The translations under genes and the position numbers were made by a program. DNA of 64,000 nt from JBHJGS01 sp050331575 (GTDB taxonomy: Bacteria; Pseudomonadota; Alphaproteobacteria; Sphingomonadales; Rhodothalassiaceae), in NCBI GenBank assembly GCA_050331575.1, contig JBHJGS010000003.1, positions 1-64,000 on the forward strand, written 5' to 3'. The notes under the pieces were generated by a model that did no database searches, was not told the DNA's origin, and saw only the letters and a program-made list of their open reading frames with translations. The first letter of the stretch is position 1; each line of letters begins with the position of its first letter. This document shows, one piece after another, positions 51,037 to 61,568 of this stretch.

Positions 51037-51786
51037 TTAGCGCTGGTGACGTTGACTCAAGATCGCGTTTCCCAAACTTGACTGGCGGCCGCCTTGAAAC
51101 TTGCGCACCTGGGGGGGAAATGGCGGCTGCGTGCGCCGATCGGCCTCGCGGAACCAAAGATTGAACGCCCATTTCTCTCCGCTGACGACCGGCAGGCCGG
51201 CGTGCAGGCTGTCCGGGTGACGCAGACTGCTATGGGGCAGCGTGTTCTGAAAGACACACAAGGTTCCCGCCTCGGCCGGCACGGTCAGCTTCAGCTTGGG
51301 AAAGCCGGTTCCGCCACCCTGCTCCACGGTGTTCAGATAGGCCAGGGCCGTGGCGACGCGCTGCCCGCCATAACGCCAACTATCCCGCCCGGCCTTGGTC
51401 TCGACGTCAAAGCCGTCCAGATGCGCCTTATATTGCTCGCGGCTCCGGTACCAGATCAGCTGGAATTCCTCGGCATGGCTCAACGGAATGCCGACCAGCG
51501 CGGCAATCCGATCAGCGACCGCCTTGAACACGGGGTCATGGTCGTGGCGGAACCAGGCGTGCGAATTGGTCCGCCCCTTCATTTTAATCGTCTTGTCATC
51601 GCCCATGACGTCGGCGCGCTTCATGCCGACCCGGCCGACCTCCTTGAAGTGCGCGCACTCCTCGGCGCTCAAGAAGCCGCGCAGCCGGCACACCGCAGGA
51701 TGACGGCAGAACATTTCCGCGCCGGCTGCGTCCAGCTTGGCGATGTTCAAGGTGGCTCTGGGCGGTCTGAGGGGCTGCGCGCGCAT
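51037..51786 (-). CDS. 2-oxoglutarate/Fe(II)-dependent oxygenase (prolyl 4-hydroxylase-like)
   Basis: The 249-residue protein contains the facial-triad ligands HxD (His122, Asp124 in AHLDGFD) and His195 (SLHAGLPV). Lys205 (VSGEKW) should bind the 2-oxoglutarate C5 carboxylate. The fold region from about 90 to 215 matches prolyl 4-hydroxylase-type enzymes. The target, protein or small molecule, is unknown. No signal peptide is seen. The gene begins 33 bases after the glmS stop on the same strand and may be co-transcribed with it, though a small GGCCC/GGGCC hairpin lies between. Confidence 0.87.
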   Translation of the reverse strand: MRAQPLRPPRATLNIAKLDAAGAEMFCRHPAVCRLRGFLSAEECAHFKEVGRVGMKRADVMGDDKTIKMKGRTNSHAWFRHDHDPVFKAVADRIAALVGIPLSHAEEFQLIWYRSREQYKAHLDGFDVETKAGRDSWRYGGQRVATALAYLNTVEQGGGTGFPKLKLTVPAEAGTLCVFQNTLPHSSLRHPDSLHAGLPVVSGEKWAFNLWFREADRRTQPPFPPQVRKFQGGRQSSLGNAILSQRHQR

Positions 51787-51819
51787 GGCAAATCTCCGGG
51801 CCCTAACGGGCCGTTAACT

Positions 51820-53649
<1,830 letters not shown>

Positions 53650-53667
53650 CGATCGGTCGCCCCTCGC

Positions 53668-55017
53668 TCAGCCTTTTGCTGCCTTTTTGCGCGCGGCCAT
53701 GCGATCGCGAAACCGCATCGCCCAGCCCGCCTTGTTGGATTGCGGTGCCCGGGTCAGCGCCAAGGCCTCGTCCTCAACGTCTCGGCTGATCGTGCTCCCC
53801 GCCCCAATGATCGCGCCCTGGCCAACCCGCACCGGGGCTACCAACGCGGTGTTCGAGCCGATGAACGCGCCGGGGCCGATCACGGTCTGATACTTCAAGA
53901 AACCATCATAGTTGCAGGTAATCGTGCCGGCACCAATATTGGCGTCCGCGCCGATCTCGGCGTCGCCCAGATAGCTTAGGTGGCTGGCCTTCGCCCCCGG
54001 TCCCAGGCGCGCCTTCTTGACCTCAACGAAATTGCCGACTTTGGCGTCCGCACCGATCTGGCTGCCCGGCCGCAGCCTTGCGAACGGACCGATCTGTGCG
54101 CCCGCGCCGATCTGCACGCCTTCTAGATGGCTGAAGGCGTGAATCCGCGCTCCAGCCGCGATCTGCACACCGGGGCCGAACCAGACTTGCGGCTCCACCA
54201 CCGTGTCCGGCCCGATCACCGTATCGTAGGAGAAATGGACGCTGGACGGGTCGATCAGGGTGACACCGTCAGCCATTGCGCGGGCGCGGGCGCGGGCCTG
54301 AAACGCCGCCTCCGCCGCGGCCAGATCGGCTCGCGAATTGACGCCCAAGACATCGTTTTCCGCTCCCTCGCAGACGCCGACCGTCCACCCCTGTGCGCGT
54401 GCCAACGCCACGCAGTCGGTCAGATAATATTCGCCGGCCGCATTGTCATTGCTCAAACCGGCCAAGAGCTCAGCCAGTCTGGCGCCATCGAACACCATGA
54501 CCCCGGAATTGCACAGACGCACAGCGCGCTCCTCGGCGGTGGCGTCCTTATATTCGACGATACGGTCCAACAAGGTGTCGCTGGCCCGGATCAGCCGCCC
54601 ATACCGGGACGGATTCTCCGGCGTGAACCCAAGCACCGCCAAGGCGTGATCGTGGTCGCGGCGGACCGCCAGCAGCTTGCCCAAAATCTTTGAAGGGATC
54701 AGCGGCGTGTCGCCATAAAGCACCATGACATCGCCATCGAACTGACCCAGCCGCTCGCGGCCGGCCATCACGGCATGGCCGGTGCCCAGCTGCGGTTCCT
54801 GCTCTGCCAGTTCGAGGTCCGGAAAGGCCGCGGCCACTTGCTGCTTCAACGCGCCGACCACCAAGATGCTGCGTTGGGGCTGCAAAGCCGCCAAGCTGTC
54901 CAGCAAATGCGCGATCATGGGCCGGCCTGCGATCGAATGCAGCACCTTGTGCTGCTCCGAGCGCATGCGCGTGCCCTTGCCCGCGGCCAGGATGATCGCC
55001 GCCAAACCCTCCGCCAT
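53668..55017 (-). CDS. glmU: Bifunctional N-acetylglucosamine-1-phosphate uridyltransferase / glucosamine-1-phosphate acetyltransferase
   Basis: GlmU carries out the last two steps to UDP-GlcNAc. The 449-residue protein has an N-terminal pyrophosphorylase domain (ILAAGKGTRMRS at 9-20) and a C-terminal left-handed beta-helix built from hexapeptide repeats (about 250-430), with the acetyltransferase site near NYDGFLKYQT. It is the first gene of glmU-glmS. The ATG at 55017 directly precedes the conserved nucleotide-binding loop. It diverges from gph. Confidence 0.97.
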   Translation of the reverse strand: MAEGLAAIILAAGKGTRMRSEQHKVLHSIAGRPMIAHLLDSLAALQPQRSILVVGALKQQVAAAFPDLELAEQEPQLGTGHAVMAGRERLGQFDGDVMVLYGDTPLIPSKILGKLLAVRRDHDHALAVLGFTPENPSRYGRLIRASDTLLDRIVEYKDATAEERAVRLCNSGVMVFDGARLAELLAGLSNDNAAGEYYLTDCVALARAQGWTVGVCEGAENDVLGVNSRADLAAAEAAFQARARARAMADGVTLIDPSSVHFSYDTVIGPDTVVEPQVWFGPGVQIAAGARIHAFSHLEGVQIGAGAQIGPFARLRPGSQIGADAKVGNFVEVKKARLGPGAKASHLSYLGDAEIGADANIGAGTITCNYDGFLKYQTVIGPGAFIGSNTALVAPVRVGQGAIIGAGSTISRDVEDEALALTRAPQSNKAGWAMRFRDRMAARKKAAKG

Positions 55018-55124
55018 GGCGCCAGCCCCTTGACAACACCGCCCCCTTGACCGTCTTCAAGCGGGCCTGGATCAACCGGGAGGTCCCTTAGCAGCGCCAT
55101 GACTGCATTTCCAGCGGCGAACTG

Positions 55125-55808
55125 ATGAACCGATCCGCCCCCCCTACTTGCTGGCCGGTGCGCCGTCTGGTGTTCGACCTGGATGGCACGCTGGTCGACA
55201 GCGCGTCGGATCTCACCGCCGCGCTCAATCACGTGCTGAGTCGACTCGGCCGGCCAACCCTGTCGCGCCAGACCGTGCGCCATCTGGTCGGGCGTGGCGC
55301 GCGCATCCTGATCGAACAGGGTCTAAGCCTGACCGGGGGCACACACGGCGCGCCGCCGATCGAGGCGCTGCTGCCGGACTTTCTGGATTATTACACCCGG
55401 CATATCGCCGATGACACCCAGCTGTTTCCGGGCACAGTGGACATGCTGGACTGGGCGGAGGAGGCCGGCATGGTGTTGGCGGTGTGTACCAACAAGCCCC
55501 AGGCGCTCAGCGAGATGCTGTTGGATGAACTGGGCGTGCGACAGCGCTTCGCCACGGTGATTGGCGGCGACGCCTTGCCCGAGCGCAAACCGCACCGGAT
55601 CCATTTGGACACGGTCTTGGACGCGATGGGCGACGGCCCGGCCCTGTTGCTGGGAGACACCGTCACCGACGTGGCGGCGGCGCGCAATAGTGGGGTCCCT
55701 GTGGGGCTTGTCGCGTTCGGCTTTTCGCCGGTGCCCGCACAGGAACTGTCGGCCGACTTCATTTTGCACGATATGGCCGCATTGCCACGCCATATCAGAC
55801 CGGCCTGA
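55125..55808 (+). CDS. gph: HAD-family phosphoglycolate phosphatase
   Basis: The 227-residue HAD hydrolase has motif I DLDGTLVDS (about 18-26), motif II VCTNKP, a motif III Lys in ERKPHRIHLD and motif IV LLGDTVTDV. The helical cap between motifs I and II is typical of Gph, which clears 2-phosphoglycolate formed during DNA repair and photorespiration. Related HAD phosphatases can look alike, so specificity is moderately sure. The position divergent from glmU-glmS is common in Rhodospirillales-type genomes. The ATG at 55125 starts a short Pro-rich leader. Confidence 0.87.
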   Translation: MNRSAPPTCWPVRRLVFDLDGTLVDSASDLTAALNHVLSRLGRPTLSRQTVRHLVGRGARILIEQGLSLTGGTHGAPPIEALLPDFLDYYTRHIADDTQLFPGTVDMLDWAEEAGMVLAVCTNKPQALSEMLLDELGVRQRFATVIGGDALPERKPHRIHLDTVLDAMGDGPALLLGDTVTDVAAARNSGVPVGLVAFGFSPVPAQELSADFILHDMAALPRHIRPA

Positions 55809-55827
55809 TTCACACCCGCCTGCCCCA

Positions 55828-55862
55828 GCCTGCCCCTGCCCGGCCCGGCCTGCCCCTGCCCG
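55828..55862. repeat. 20-bp-period GC-rich direct repeat between gph and phoR
   Basis: GCCTGCCCCTGCCCG occurs at 55828-55842 and again at 55848-55862 in the 152-base spacer. A related CGCCTGCCCC lies just before. No coding or operator function is visible. Confidence 0.5.
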
Positions 55863-55960
55863 CCCTGCGGGCCACAAGCGCTTGCCCTGTTGCCACGGTC
55901 ACGGTACCTGAAGGCGGCGGCGCGGCGGCGCAGCGGCCGACCCTAGACGGCGGATGAGGC

Positions 55961-57346
55961 ATGGCGGTCAGCCCGGAACAGCAGACGTCGGTGGAGCGGC
56001 GGATAACCGTGCGCTCTGTGGTGGTGATGACCACCGCCGCGGTCGCTTTCGCGCTCTTGTGGGCGCTGCAATGGCTGAGCACCGCCGGCGCGCTGGTCGG
56101 AACCGGCGTCACCGGCCTTGCGGTTCTGTGGAATGCTTTGGCTTATCGGCGCGACATGGCCTTGGCCCGTCGCGAGGCAGCTTCGACGCTGCGCACGCGG
56201 ATGGGGGCCTATTTAAGCCGGCCGGACCGGATGAACCTGATCGACGGGATCGCCGATCCGTTATTGCTGATCGGGCCGGACAAGCAGGTGCTCGCCGCAA
56301 ACGCACCGGCCCGCGAGCTGTTCGGCCGGCGCATTGAGGGCCGGTCCCTAGCGCTGCACCTGCGCCACCCGCAGGTTCTGGAAGCGGTGGAGGAGGCGAT
56401 CGCCTTTCAGACGCATACCCGCCTTGAAATCAGCCTGCCGGCTTCAACGGAACGCCATTATGCGGTCAGCGTGGCCAGGGTTGATGCCAACCAGCTGAAC
56501 CTGCCGATGTTCGCGTTGGATCTGCCGCCGTTTCATCTGGTGATCACCCTGACGGATGTAACCCAAGCCAAGGTGTCCGAGCGCATGCGCGCGGACTTCG
56601 TCGCCAATGCCAGCCATGAGTTGCGCACGCCGCTGTCATCGCTGATCGGCTTCATCGAGACGTTGAAAACCGTCGGGGCCCAGGATCCCGAGGCGTCGGC
56701 CCGCTTTCTCGGCATCATGAATGCCGAGGCCCTGCGGATGGTGCGGCTGATCGACGATCTGTTGTCGCTGTCACGCATCGAAATGGACCGGCATCTCCAA
56801 CCGTCCGCCAGCGTGGCGCTCCCCGCCTTGTTCGAGAGCCTGCTGCGCAGCATGCAGCCGCAAGCGACCGCCCGGGCGGTATGCTTCGATGTTGCGTTGG
56901 AAGGCGATCTTCCGGCGGCTCGCGGCGACCGCGACCAACTTCTTCAGGTGTTCATGAATCTTTTGAGCAACTCGATCAAATATGGCCGCCAGGGCGGCAC
57001 CGTGCGGATTACCGCAAAGCAGGTGCGGCGGATCCCCGAGGTCGGTAGCCCGGGCTTATGCATCACCGTCAGCGATGAGGGCGATGGCATCCCGTCTGAA
57101 CATCTGCCGCGTCTGACCGAGCGCTTCTACCGCGTGGACAGCGCACGGTCCCGGCGCATGGGCGGCACCGGCTTGGGTCTGGCCATCGTCAAACATATCG
57201 TCAGCCGCCACCGGGGGCATCTGGCCATCGATAGCGTGCTCGGCCAAGGCACCAGCGTGGCGGTCTATCTGCCGGCAGCCGACCCCGTGGAGGAGGGCCA
57301 AGAGCCGACCCAGCAGGCCCAGGCCATCGCCTCCGCCGCCCAATAG
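55961..57346 (+). CDS. phoR: Phosphate regulon sensor histidine kinase PhoR
   Basis: PhoR phosphorylates PhoB under phosphate limitation and is held off by the Pst-PhoU complex. The 461-residue protein has two closely spaced membrane helices (about 18-58) with almost no periplasmic loop. A PAS-like domain follows (about 90-200), then the dimerisation helix with phospho-acceptor His in NASHELRTPLSSL. The catalytic domain has N-box MNLLSNSIKYG and G-boxes SDEGDGIP and GGTGLGLAIVK. Lack of an external sensor domain is normal for PhoR. It heads the locus, 160 bases upstream of pstS. Confidence 0.94.
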   Translation: MAVSPEQQTSVERRITVRSVVVMTTAAVAFALLWALQWLSTAGALVGTGVTGLAVLWNALAYRRDMALARREAASTLRTRMGAYLSRPDRMNLIDGIADPLLLIGPDKQVLAANAPARELFGRRIEGRSLALHLRHPQVLEAVEEAIAFQTHTRLEISLPASTERHYAVSVARVDANQLNLPMFALDLPPFHLVITLTDVTQAKVSERMRADFVANASHELRTPLSSLIGFIETLKTVGAQDPEASARFLGIMNAEALRMVRLIDDLLSLSRIEMDRHLQPSASVALPALFESLLRSMQPQATARAVCFDVALEGDLPAARGDRDQLLQVFMNLLSNSIKYGRQGGTVRITAKQVRRIPEVGSPGLCITVSDEGDGIPSEHLPRLTERFYRVDSARSRRMGGTGLGLAIVKHIVSRHRGHLAIDSVLGQGTSVAVYLPAADPVEEGQEPTQQAQAIASAAQ

Positions 57347-57390
57347 CCGGCGCTGTGCTGAGCTGCATCCTGACACATTGCTGGGCCGGT

Positions 57391-57418
57391 GTTCATCGAA
57401 GCGTAACAGTGTCCTCAT
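57391..57418 (+). promoter_or_regulatory. Degenerate PHO-box-like element upstream of pstS
   Basis: TTCAT, GTAAC and CTCAT begin at 57392, 57403 and 57414, exactly 11 bp apart, the spacing of PhoB half-sites. Each half-site deviates from GTCAT-type consensus. The position about 90 bases before pstS suits autoregulation by PhoB. The match is weak. Confidence 0.3.
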
Positions 57419-57506
57419 AAGCAGAGGTCGCTGTGCGCGTGTGCCACGCAGTGTTGCGCCGGCCTTCCCCTTTCTGTAGTGCGCCAACCTCTTGGAGTGG
57501 ACCGCG

Positions 57507-58808
57507 GTGGCAGACCAGCAAACGGACCAATCCCTGACGCGCTTGCGCATGCCCCTGGTGGCTGGGGTGGCAGCGGCGATGACCCTGGGTATCCTCGGCG
57601 TGCTGCTTTGGGCCGGCCCGGAGGCTGCCGTGGAGGAGCGTGCCGGCGGCGCGCTTACCCGGACATTGGATGCCGGCACCGCGTCTCGCGACACCATCCG
57701 CATTGTCGGCTCGTCGACCGTGGCCCCGTTCGCGTCGGCCGCGGCGGAAGAGTTCGGCCGCACCACGCAGTTCAAGACGCCGATCGTGGAGCAGACCGGC
57801 ACCGGCGGCGGAATGAAGCTGTTCTGCGCCGGCTTGGGCCCGCAATATCCCGACATCACCAATGCCTCGCGCGAGATCAAGGCGTCGGAACTGGCGCAAT
57901 GCCGAGGCAATGGTGTGACCGACGTGGTCGAAGTCAAGATCGGATATGACGGCATCGTGCTCGCCAATGCCAAGGATGGTCCAGACTTCCAGCTCAGCTT
58001 GGCGGAGCTGTTTCTGGCGCTGGGGGCCTATATCCCGATCCAAGGCGAACTGGTCGAGAATCCTTACGAGACCTGGTCAGACATCCGCGCCGACCTGCCC
58101 GACCGCGAGATCGAGGTTCTGGGCCCACCGCCCACGTCCGGCACGCGCGACGCGTTCAATGAATTGGGGCTGGACCCCGGCGCGCGCCAATTAGAGCGGC
58201 CGGTGACGATCCGCCGAGGGTTTAATCGGCCATGTGCGCCGAATTGCGATGATCTGCCGGAACAGGATCTGCAATGGATCCGTCCGGACCAAGACGCCGG
58301 GGACTTTTACGGCGTGCGCACCGAACGCTATGACAGCATGGACGCCCTCCATGACGCCCGGCCGGAGATTTTTGTGCGCATCGCCCAGTTCATCCGCGAA
58401 GACGGGCATTTCACCGAAGCGGGCGAGTCGGACAATTTGATTGTCCAGAAGCTGTTGTCCAATCCCAATGCGGTCGGGATCTTCGGCTATTCCTTTCTGG
58501 ATCAGAATTCCGACCGAGTGAAACCAGCGGAGATTTCACAGGGGGGCGGGGAGTTTGTCGAGCCCACCTTTGAAACAATCGAAAGCGATGCCTACCCGAT
58601 TTCCAGGTCCCTGTTCTTCTATTTGAAGAAGCAGCATCTTGAGAGTGTGCCTGGCATCCGCGACTATCTGGCGGAATTTCTAAGCGAGGATGCCGCCGGC
58701 TATTACGGCTATCTGGCCGAACGCGGCCTGATCCCGCTGTCCCCGGCGGATAAGGCCGACGTGTTGAACACCGTCGAGGTCATGCGCACCATCGACATGA
58801 CGCCATGA
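57507..58808 (+). CDS. pstS: Phosphate ABC transporter substrate-binding protein, membrane-anchored
   Basis: PstS captures periplasmic phosphate for the PstCAB channel. The mature region has the family start IRIVGSSTVAPFASAAAEEF near 68-87. It also has a TGTGGGMKLFC loop and PPTSGTRDAFNEL near 205-217, which supplies phosphate-binding Ser/Arg. Instead of a cleavable signal or lipobox it has a cytosolic leader and one membrane helix (MPLVAGVAAAMTLGILGVLLW), so it is probably tethered. GTG at 57507 is chosen because GGAG stands 9 bases upstream; a TTG at 57492 would lack a site. The length is 433 residues. Confidence 0.9.
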   Translation: MADQQTDQSLTRLRMPLVAGVAAAMTLGILGVLLWAGPEAAVEERAGGALTRTLDAGTASRDTIRIVGSSTVAPFASAAAEEFGRTTQFKTPIVEQTGTGGGMKLFCAGLGPQYPDITNASREIKASELAQCRGNGVTDVVEVKIGYDGIVLANAKDGPDFQLSLAELFLALGAYIPIQGELVENPYETWSDIRADLPDREIEVLGPPPTSGTRDAFNELGLDPGARQLERPVTIRRGFNRPCAPNCDDLPEQDLQWIRPDQDAGDFYGVRTERYDSMDALHDARPEIFVRIAQFIREDGHFTEAGESDNLIVQKLLSNPNAVGIFGYSFLDQNSDRVKPAEISQGGGEFVEPTFETIESDAYPISRSLFFYLKKQHLESVPGIRDYLAEFLSEDAAGYYGYLAERGLIPLSPADKADVLNTVEVMRTIDMTP

Positions 58809-58859
58809 CCGCGCGGCCCGACAAAGGCTGGCCTCAGCGGGACAGGAGGGTTTAAGCCC

Positions 58860-60239
58860 GTGTCGATTGCGGCGACATTGCTGGTTCTTTTGGTGCTGGC
58901 CTCGGGCAGCTATATGCTGTTCCGTAACCGGTCCTTGGCCCTGACCGGCGGAGACCAGGCGCGCCTGCATTCCCTTCCCGGGCATTATGCCTGGTACGGC
59001 GCGCTGCGCACGATCCTGCCCGGTCTGGCCGTCGTGGTCATCTGGTTGGTTTTCGGCGGCGCCATTGTTGATCAATTGGTTATCACCGACATCCCGCCGG
59101 CGCAGCGGCCGCCGGTCGGCCCGGAGCGCGATCTGTTTTTCAATGACGTCCACAATCTCGCCTCCGGCCTGGTCGCCTCCGCCTCTTCAGCGGTGAAGCT
59201 GCAAGCCGCGGAAACCTATGTGCGGCTGACCATCAAGGCGCAGTGGATCGTTTTCCTGCTGGCCACCGGCTGCGGACTGATCGTCGCGATCAACAGCTAC
59301 ACGCGGCTGACCTCGGACTATCGCGCCCGCGATATGCTGGAACAGACGGTGCGGCTGCTGCTGATCGCCTGTTCAGTGGTGGCAATCCTGACCACGATCG
59401 GCATCGTCCTGTCGCTGTTGTTCGAAAGCCTGCGGTTTTTCGGCCGGGTGTCGCTGTTTGAATTTCTGTTCGGTCTGCAATGGAGCCCACAGACGGCGTT
59501 GCGCGAGGATCAGGTCGGCGCCTCCGGCGCGTTCGGCGCGGTGCCGCTGTTTGTCGGCACCTTGCTGATCAGCGCCATCGCCATGCTGGTGGCGGTGCCG
59601 GTGGGCTTGATGGCGGCAATCTATATGACCCAGTTTGCCGGCCCGCGGTTCCGTGGCGCGGCCAAGCCCATGCTGGAGGTGCTGGCCGGGGTGCCCACGG
59701 TCGTTTATGGATTCTTCGCCGCCCTGGTGGTGGCGCCGTTGGTGCGCGACATCGGTCAAGGCATTGGCTTGGATGTCGCCTCAGAAAGCGCTCTGGCCGC
59801 GGGGCTGGTCATGGGCATCATGATCATTCCGTTTATGTCCTCCTTATCCGATGACGCCATCACGGCGGTGCCGCGATCCATGCGCGACGGCTCCTTAGCG
59901 ATGGGCGCCACCCCGTCGGAGACGATCGCCAAGGTGTTGATCCCGGCGGCGCTGCCCGGCATCGTCGGCGCCTTTTTGTTGGCGATATCCCGGGCGATCG
60001 GCGAGACCATGATCGTGGTGATGGCCGCGGGGCTGAGCGCCAATCTGACCGCCAATCCGCTGGAAGCGGTGACCACTGTGACGGTCCAGATCGTCTCTCT
60101 GCTGACCGGAGATGAGGAATTTGACAGCGCCAAGACCCTGTCTGCCTTCGCCCTGGGATTGGTGCTGTTCACCGCCACGCTGCTGCTGAATATCGTTGCC
60201 CTGAACGTCGTTCGAAAATATCGGGAAATTTATGAGTAG
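58860..60239 (+). CDS. pstC: Phosphate ABC transporter permease PstC
   Basis: This inner-membrane channel subunit has 459 residues. It carries two N-terminal helices and a periplasmic stretch before the conserved core of six helices. The EAA loop region reads VPRSMRDGSLAMGATPSETI near 338-357. The longer N-terminus is typical of alphaproteobacterial PstC. It starts with GTG at 58860, preceded by GACAGGAGGG at good spacing. The 3' end overlaps pstA by 8 bases, indicating coupled translation. Confidence 0.95.
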   Translation: MSIAATLLVLLVLASGSYMLFRNRSLALTGGDQARLHSLPGHYAWYGALRTILPGLAVVVIWLVFGGAIVDQLVITDIPPAQRPPVGPERDLFFNDVHNLASGLVASASSAVKLQAAETYVRLTIKAQWIVFLLATGCGLIVAINSYTRLTSDYRARDMLEQTVRLLLIACSVVAILTTIGIVLSLLFESLRFFGRVSLFEFLFGLQWSPQTALREDQVGASGAFGAVPLFVGTLLISAIAMLVAVPVGLMAAIYMTQFAGPRFRGAAKPMLEVLAGVPTVVYGFFAALVVAPLVRDIGQGIGLDVASESALAAGLVMGIMIIPFMSSLSDDAITAVPRSMRDGSLAMGATPSETIAKVLIPAALPGIVGAFLLAISRAIGETMIVVMAAGLSANLTANPLEAVTTVTVQIVSLLTGDEEFDSAKTLSAFALGLVLFTATLLLNIVALNVVRKYREIYE

Positions 60240-61557
60240 CACCGCCACACCCGTTGCGGCACCGACCGATTGGGATACGCCGGACATGCAGCGCCGCATT
60301 GGCCGGCGCTACCGCAATGACCGCCTGTTCCGCGGCTTCGGGCTGGCCGCGCTGGCGCTGGCCGGGCTGTTCTTATTGTTCTTGATCAGCGCCATCGCCG
60401 TGCGCGGCCTGCCCGGCTTCATTCAGACTGAGATCAGGCTCACCGTGGACCTGGATCCGCGGATCATCGGCGAGGTCACCGGCGAGACAGAAGAGGCGCG
60501 CCGGTCCAATCTGCTGCGCGCACCATGGAGTTCGCTGGTGCTGCGCGCCCTGCAGCGACAATTCCCGGAGGTGCCGGAAGGCGCGCAGCTGCGGGCGCTG
60601 TTGCAGGTCGTCTCCCGCTCAGGCGCAGAAGAGGCGCTGCTCGACACGGTGGCGGAAGATCCCGATCTGGTCGGCCAGAGCGTGGAGATCTGGGTGCCGG
60701 CGGAAGACCGCATCGATCAGTATGTCAAAGGCAATATCGACCCGGACCTGCCGGCGGCGGAACGGCCGATCTCCGATCGCGCCATCGGCTGGGTTGAGAC
60801 GCTGCGGGAGGATGGCCGCATCCGCACCGGCTGGAATGATTATCTGTTCGCCCACGGCGCCTCGCGCTACCCGGAACAGGCGGGGATCTGGGGGGCGGTC
60901 GTCGGCTCGTTCCTGACCCTGATCGTGACCTTGTTGGTGGCCTTTCCCGTTGGCGTGTGTGCCGCGGTCTATCTTGAGGAATTCGCGCCACATAACCGCT
61001 TCACCGACATCATTGAGGTCAATATCAACAATCTGGCGGCGGTGCCGTCGATTGTTTTCGGCCTGTTGGGCCTGGCGGTCTTTCTGAACACCTTTGAGCT
61101 GCCGCGCTCGGCCCCGTTGGTCGGCGGCCTCACCTTGGCGCTGATGACCCTGCCGACCATCATCATCGCTTCCCGCGCGGCGATTAAGGCGGTGCCGCCA
61201 TCGATCCGCGATGCCGCGCGCGGCCTCGGCGCGTCCCCCGTGCAGGTGGTGTTCCATCATGTTGTGCCGATGGCGCTGCCGGGCATCTTGACCGGCACGA
61301 TCATCGGCATGGCCCAGGCGCTGGGGGAAACCGCCCCCTTGCTGATGATCGGCATGGTCGCGTTCATCGTTGATATTCCCGGCGGATTGACGGATCCGGC
61401 AACCGTGCTGCCAGTGCAGATCTTCATCTGGTCGGACTTCCCCGAGCGCGGATTTGTTGAGAAAACCGCCTCGGCGATCATCGTGCTGCTGATTTTCCTG
61501 ATGTTGATGAATGCGTTGGCGATCGTCTTACGTCAGCGCTTCGAACGCCGCTGGTAA
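60232..61557 (+). CDS. pstA: Phosphate ABC transporter permease PstA
   Basis: This is the partner of PstC in the phosphate channel. The 441-residue protein has one N-terminal helix (about 38-60) and a long soluble insertion of about 150 residues (DUF3333-type, found in alphaproteobacterial PstA). The permease core follows, with the EAA loop in VPPSIRDAARGLGASPVQVV near 323-342. The insertion is unlike the short E. coli PstA. The ATG at 60232 overlaps the end of pstC; pstB starts 11 bases after its stop. Confidence 0.95.
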   Translation: MSSTATPVAAPTDWDTPDMQRRIGRRYRNDRLFRGFGLAALALAGLFLLFLISAIAVRGLPGFIQTEIRLTVDLDPRIIGEVTGETEEARRSNLLRAPWSSLVLRALQRQFPEVPEGAQLRALLQVVSRSGAEEALLDTVAEDPDLVGQSVEIWVPAEDRIDQYVKGNIDPDLPAAERPISDRAIGWVETLREDGRIRTGWNDYLFAHGASRYPEQAGIWGAVVGSFLTLIVTLLVAFPVGVCAAVYLEEFAPHNRFTDIIEVNINNLAAVPSIVFGLLGLAVFLNTFELPRSAPLVGGLTLALMTLPTIIIASRAAIKAVPPSIRDAARGLGASPVQVVFHHVVPMALPGILTGTIIGMAQALGETAPLLMIGMVAFIVDIPGGLTDPATVLPVQIFIWSDFPERGFVEKTASAIIVLLIFLMLMNALAIVLRQRFERRW

Positions 61558-61568
61558 GGGCTGATGCC

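Noticed and set aside
53650..53667. glmS ribozyme upstream of glmS
   Set aside because: Only 18 bases separate glmU and glmS, and known glmS ribozymes are largely restricted to Gram-positive bacteria.
55828..55862. GC-rich direct repeat as a CRISPR or minisatellite array
   Set aside because: Only two copies with a short unit and no spacers. It is treated as a simple local duplication.
57492..57506. TTG upstream start for pstS
   Set aside because: It would place the GGAG ribosome-binding site inside the coding sequence. GTG at 57507 has correct spacing.
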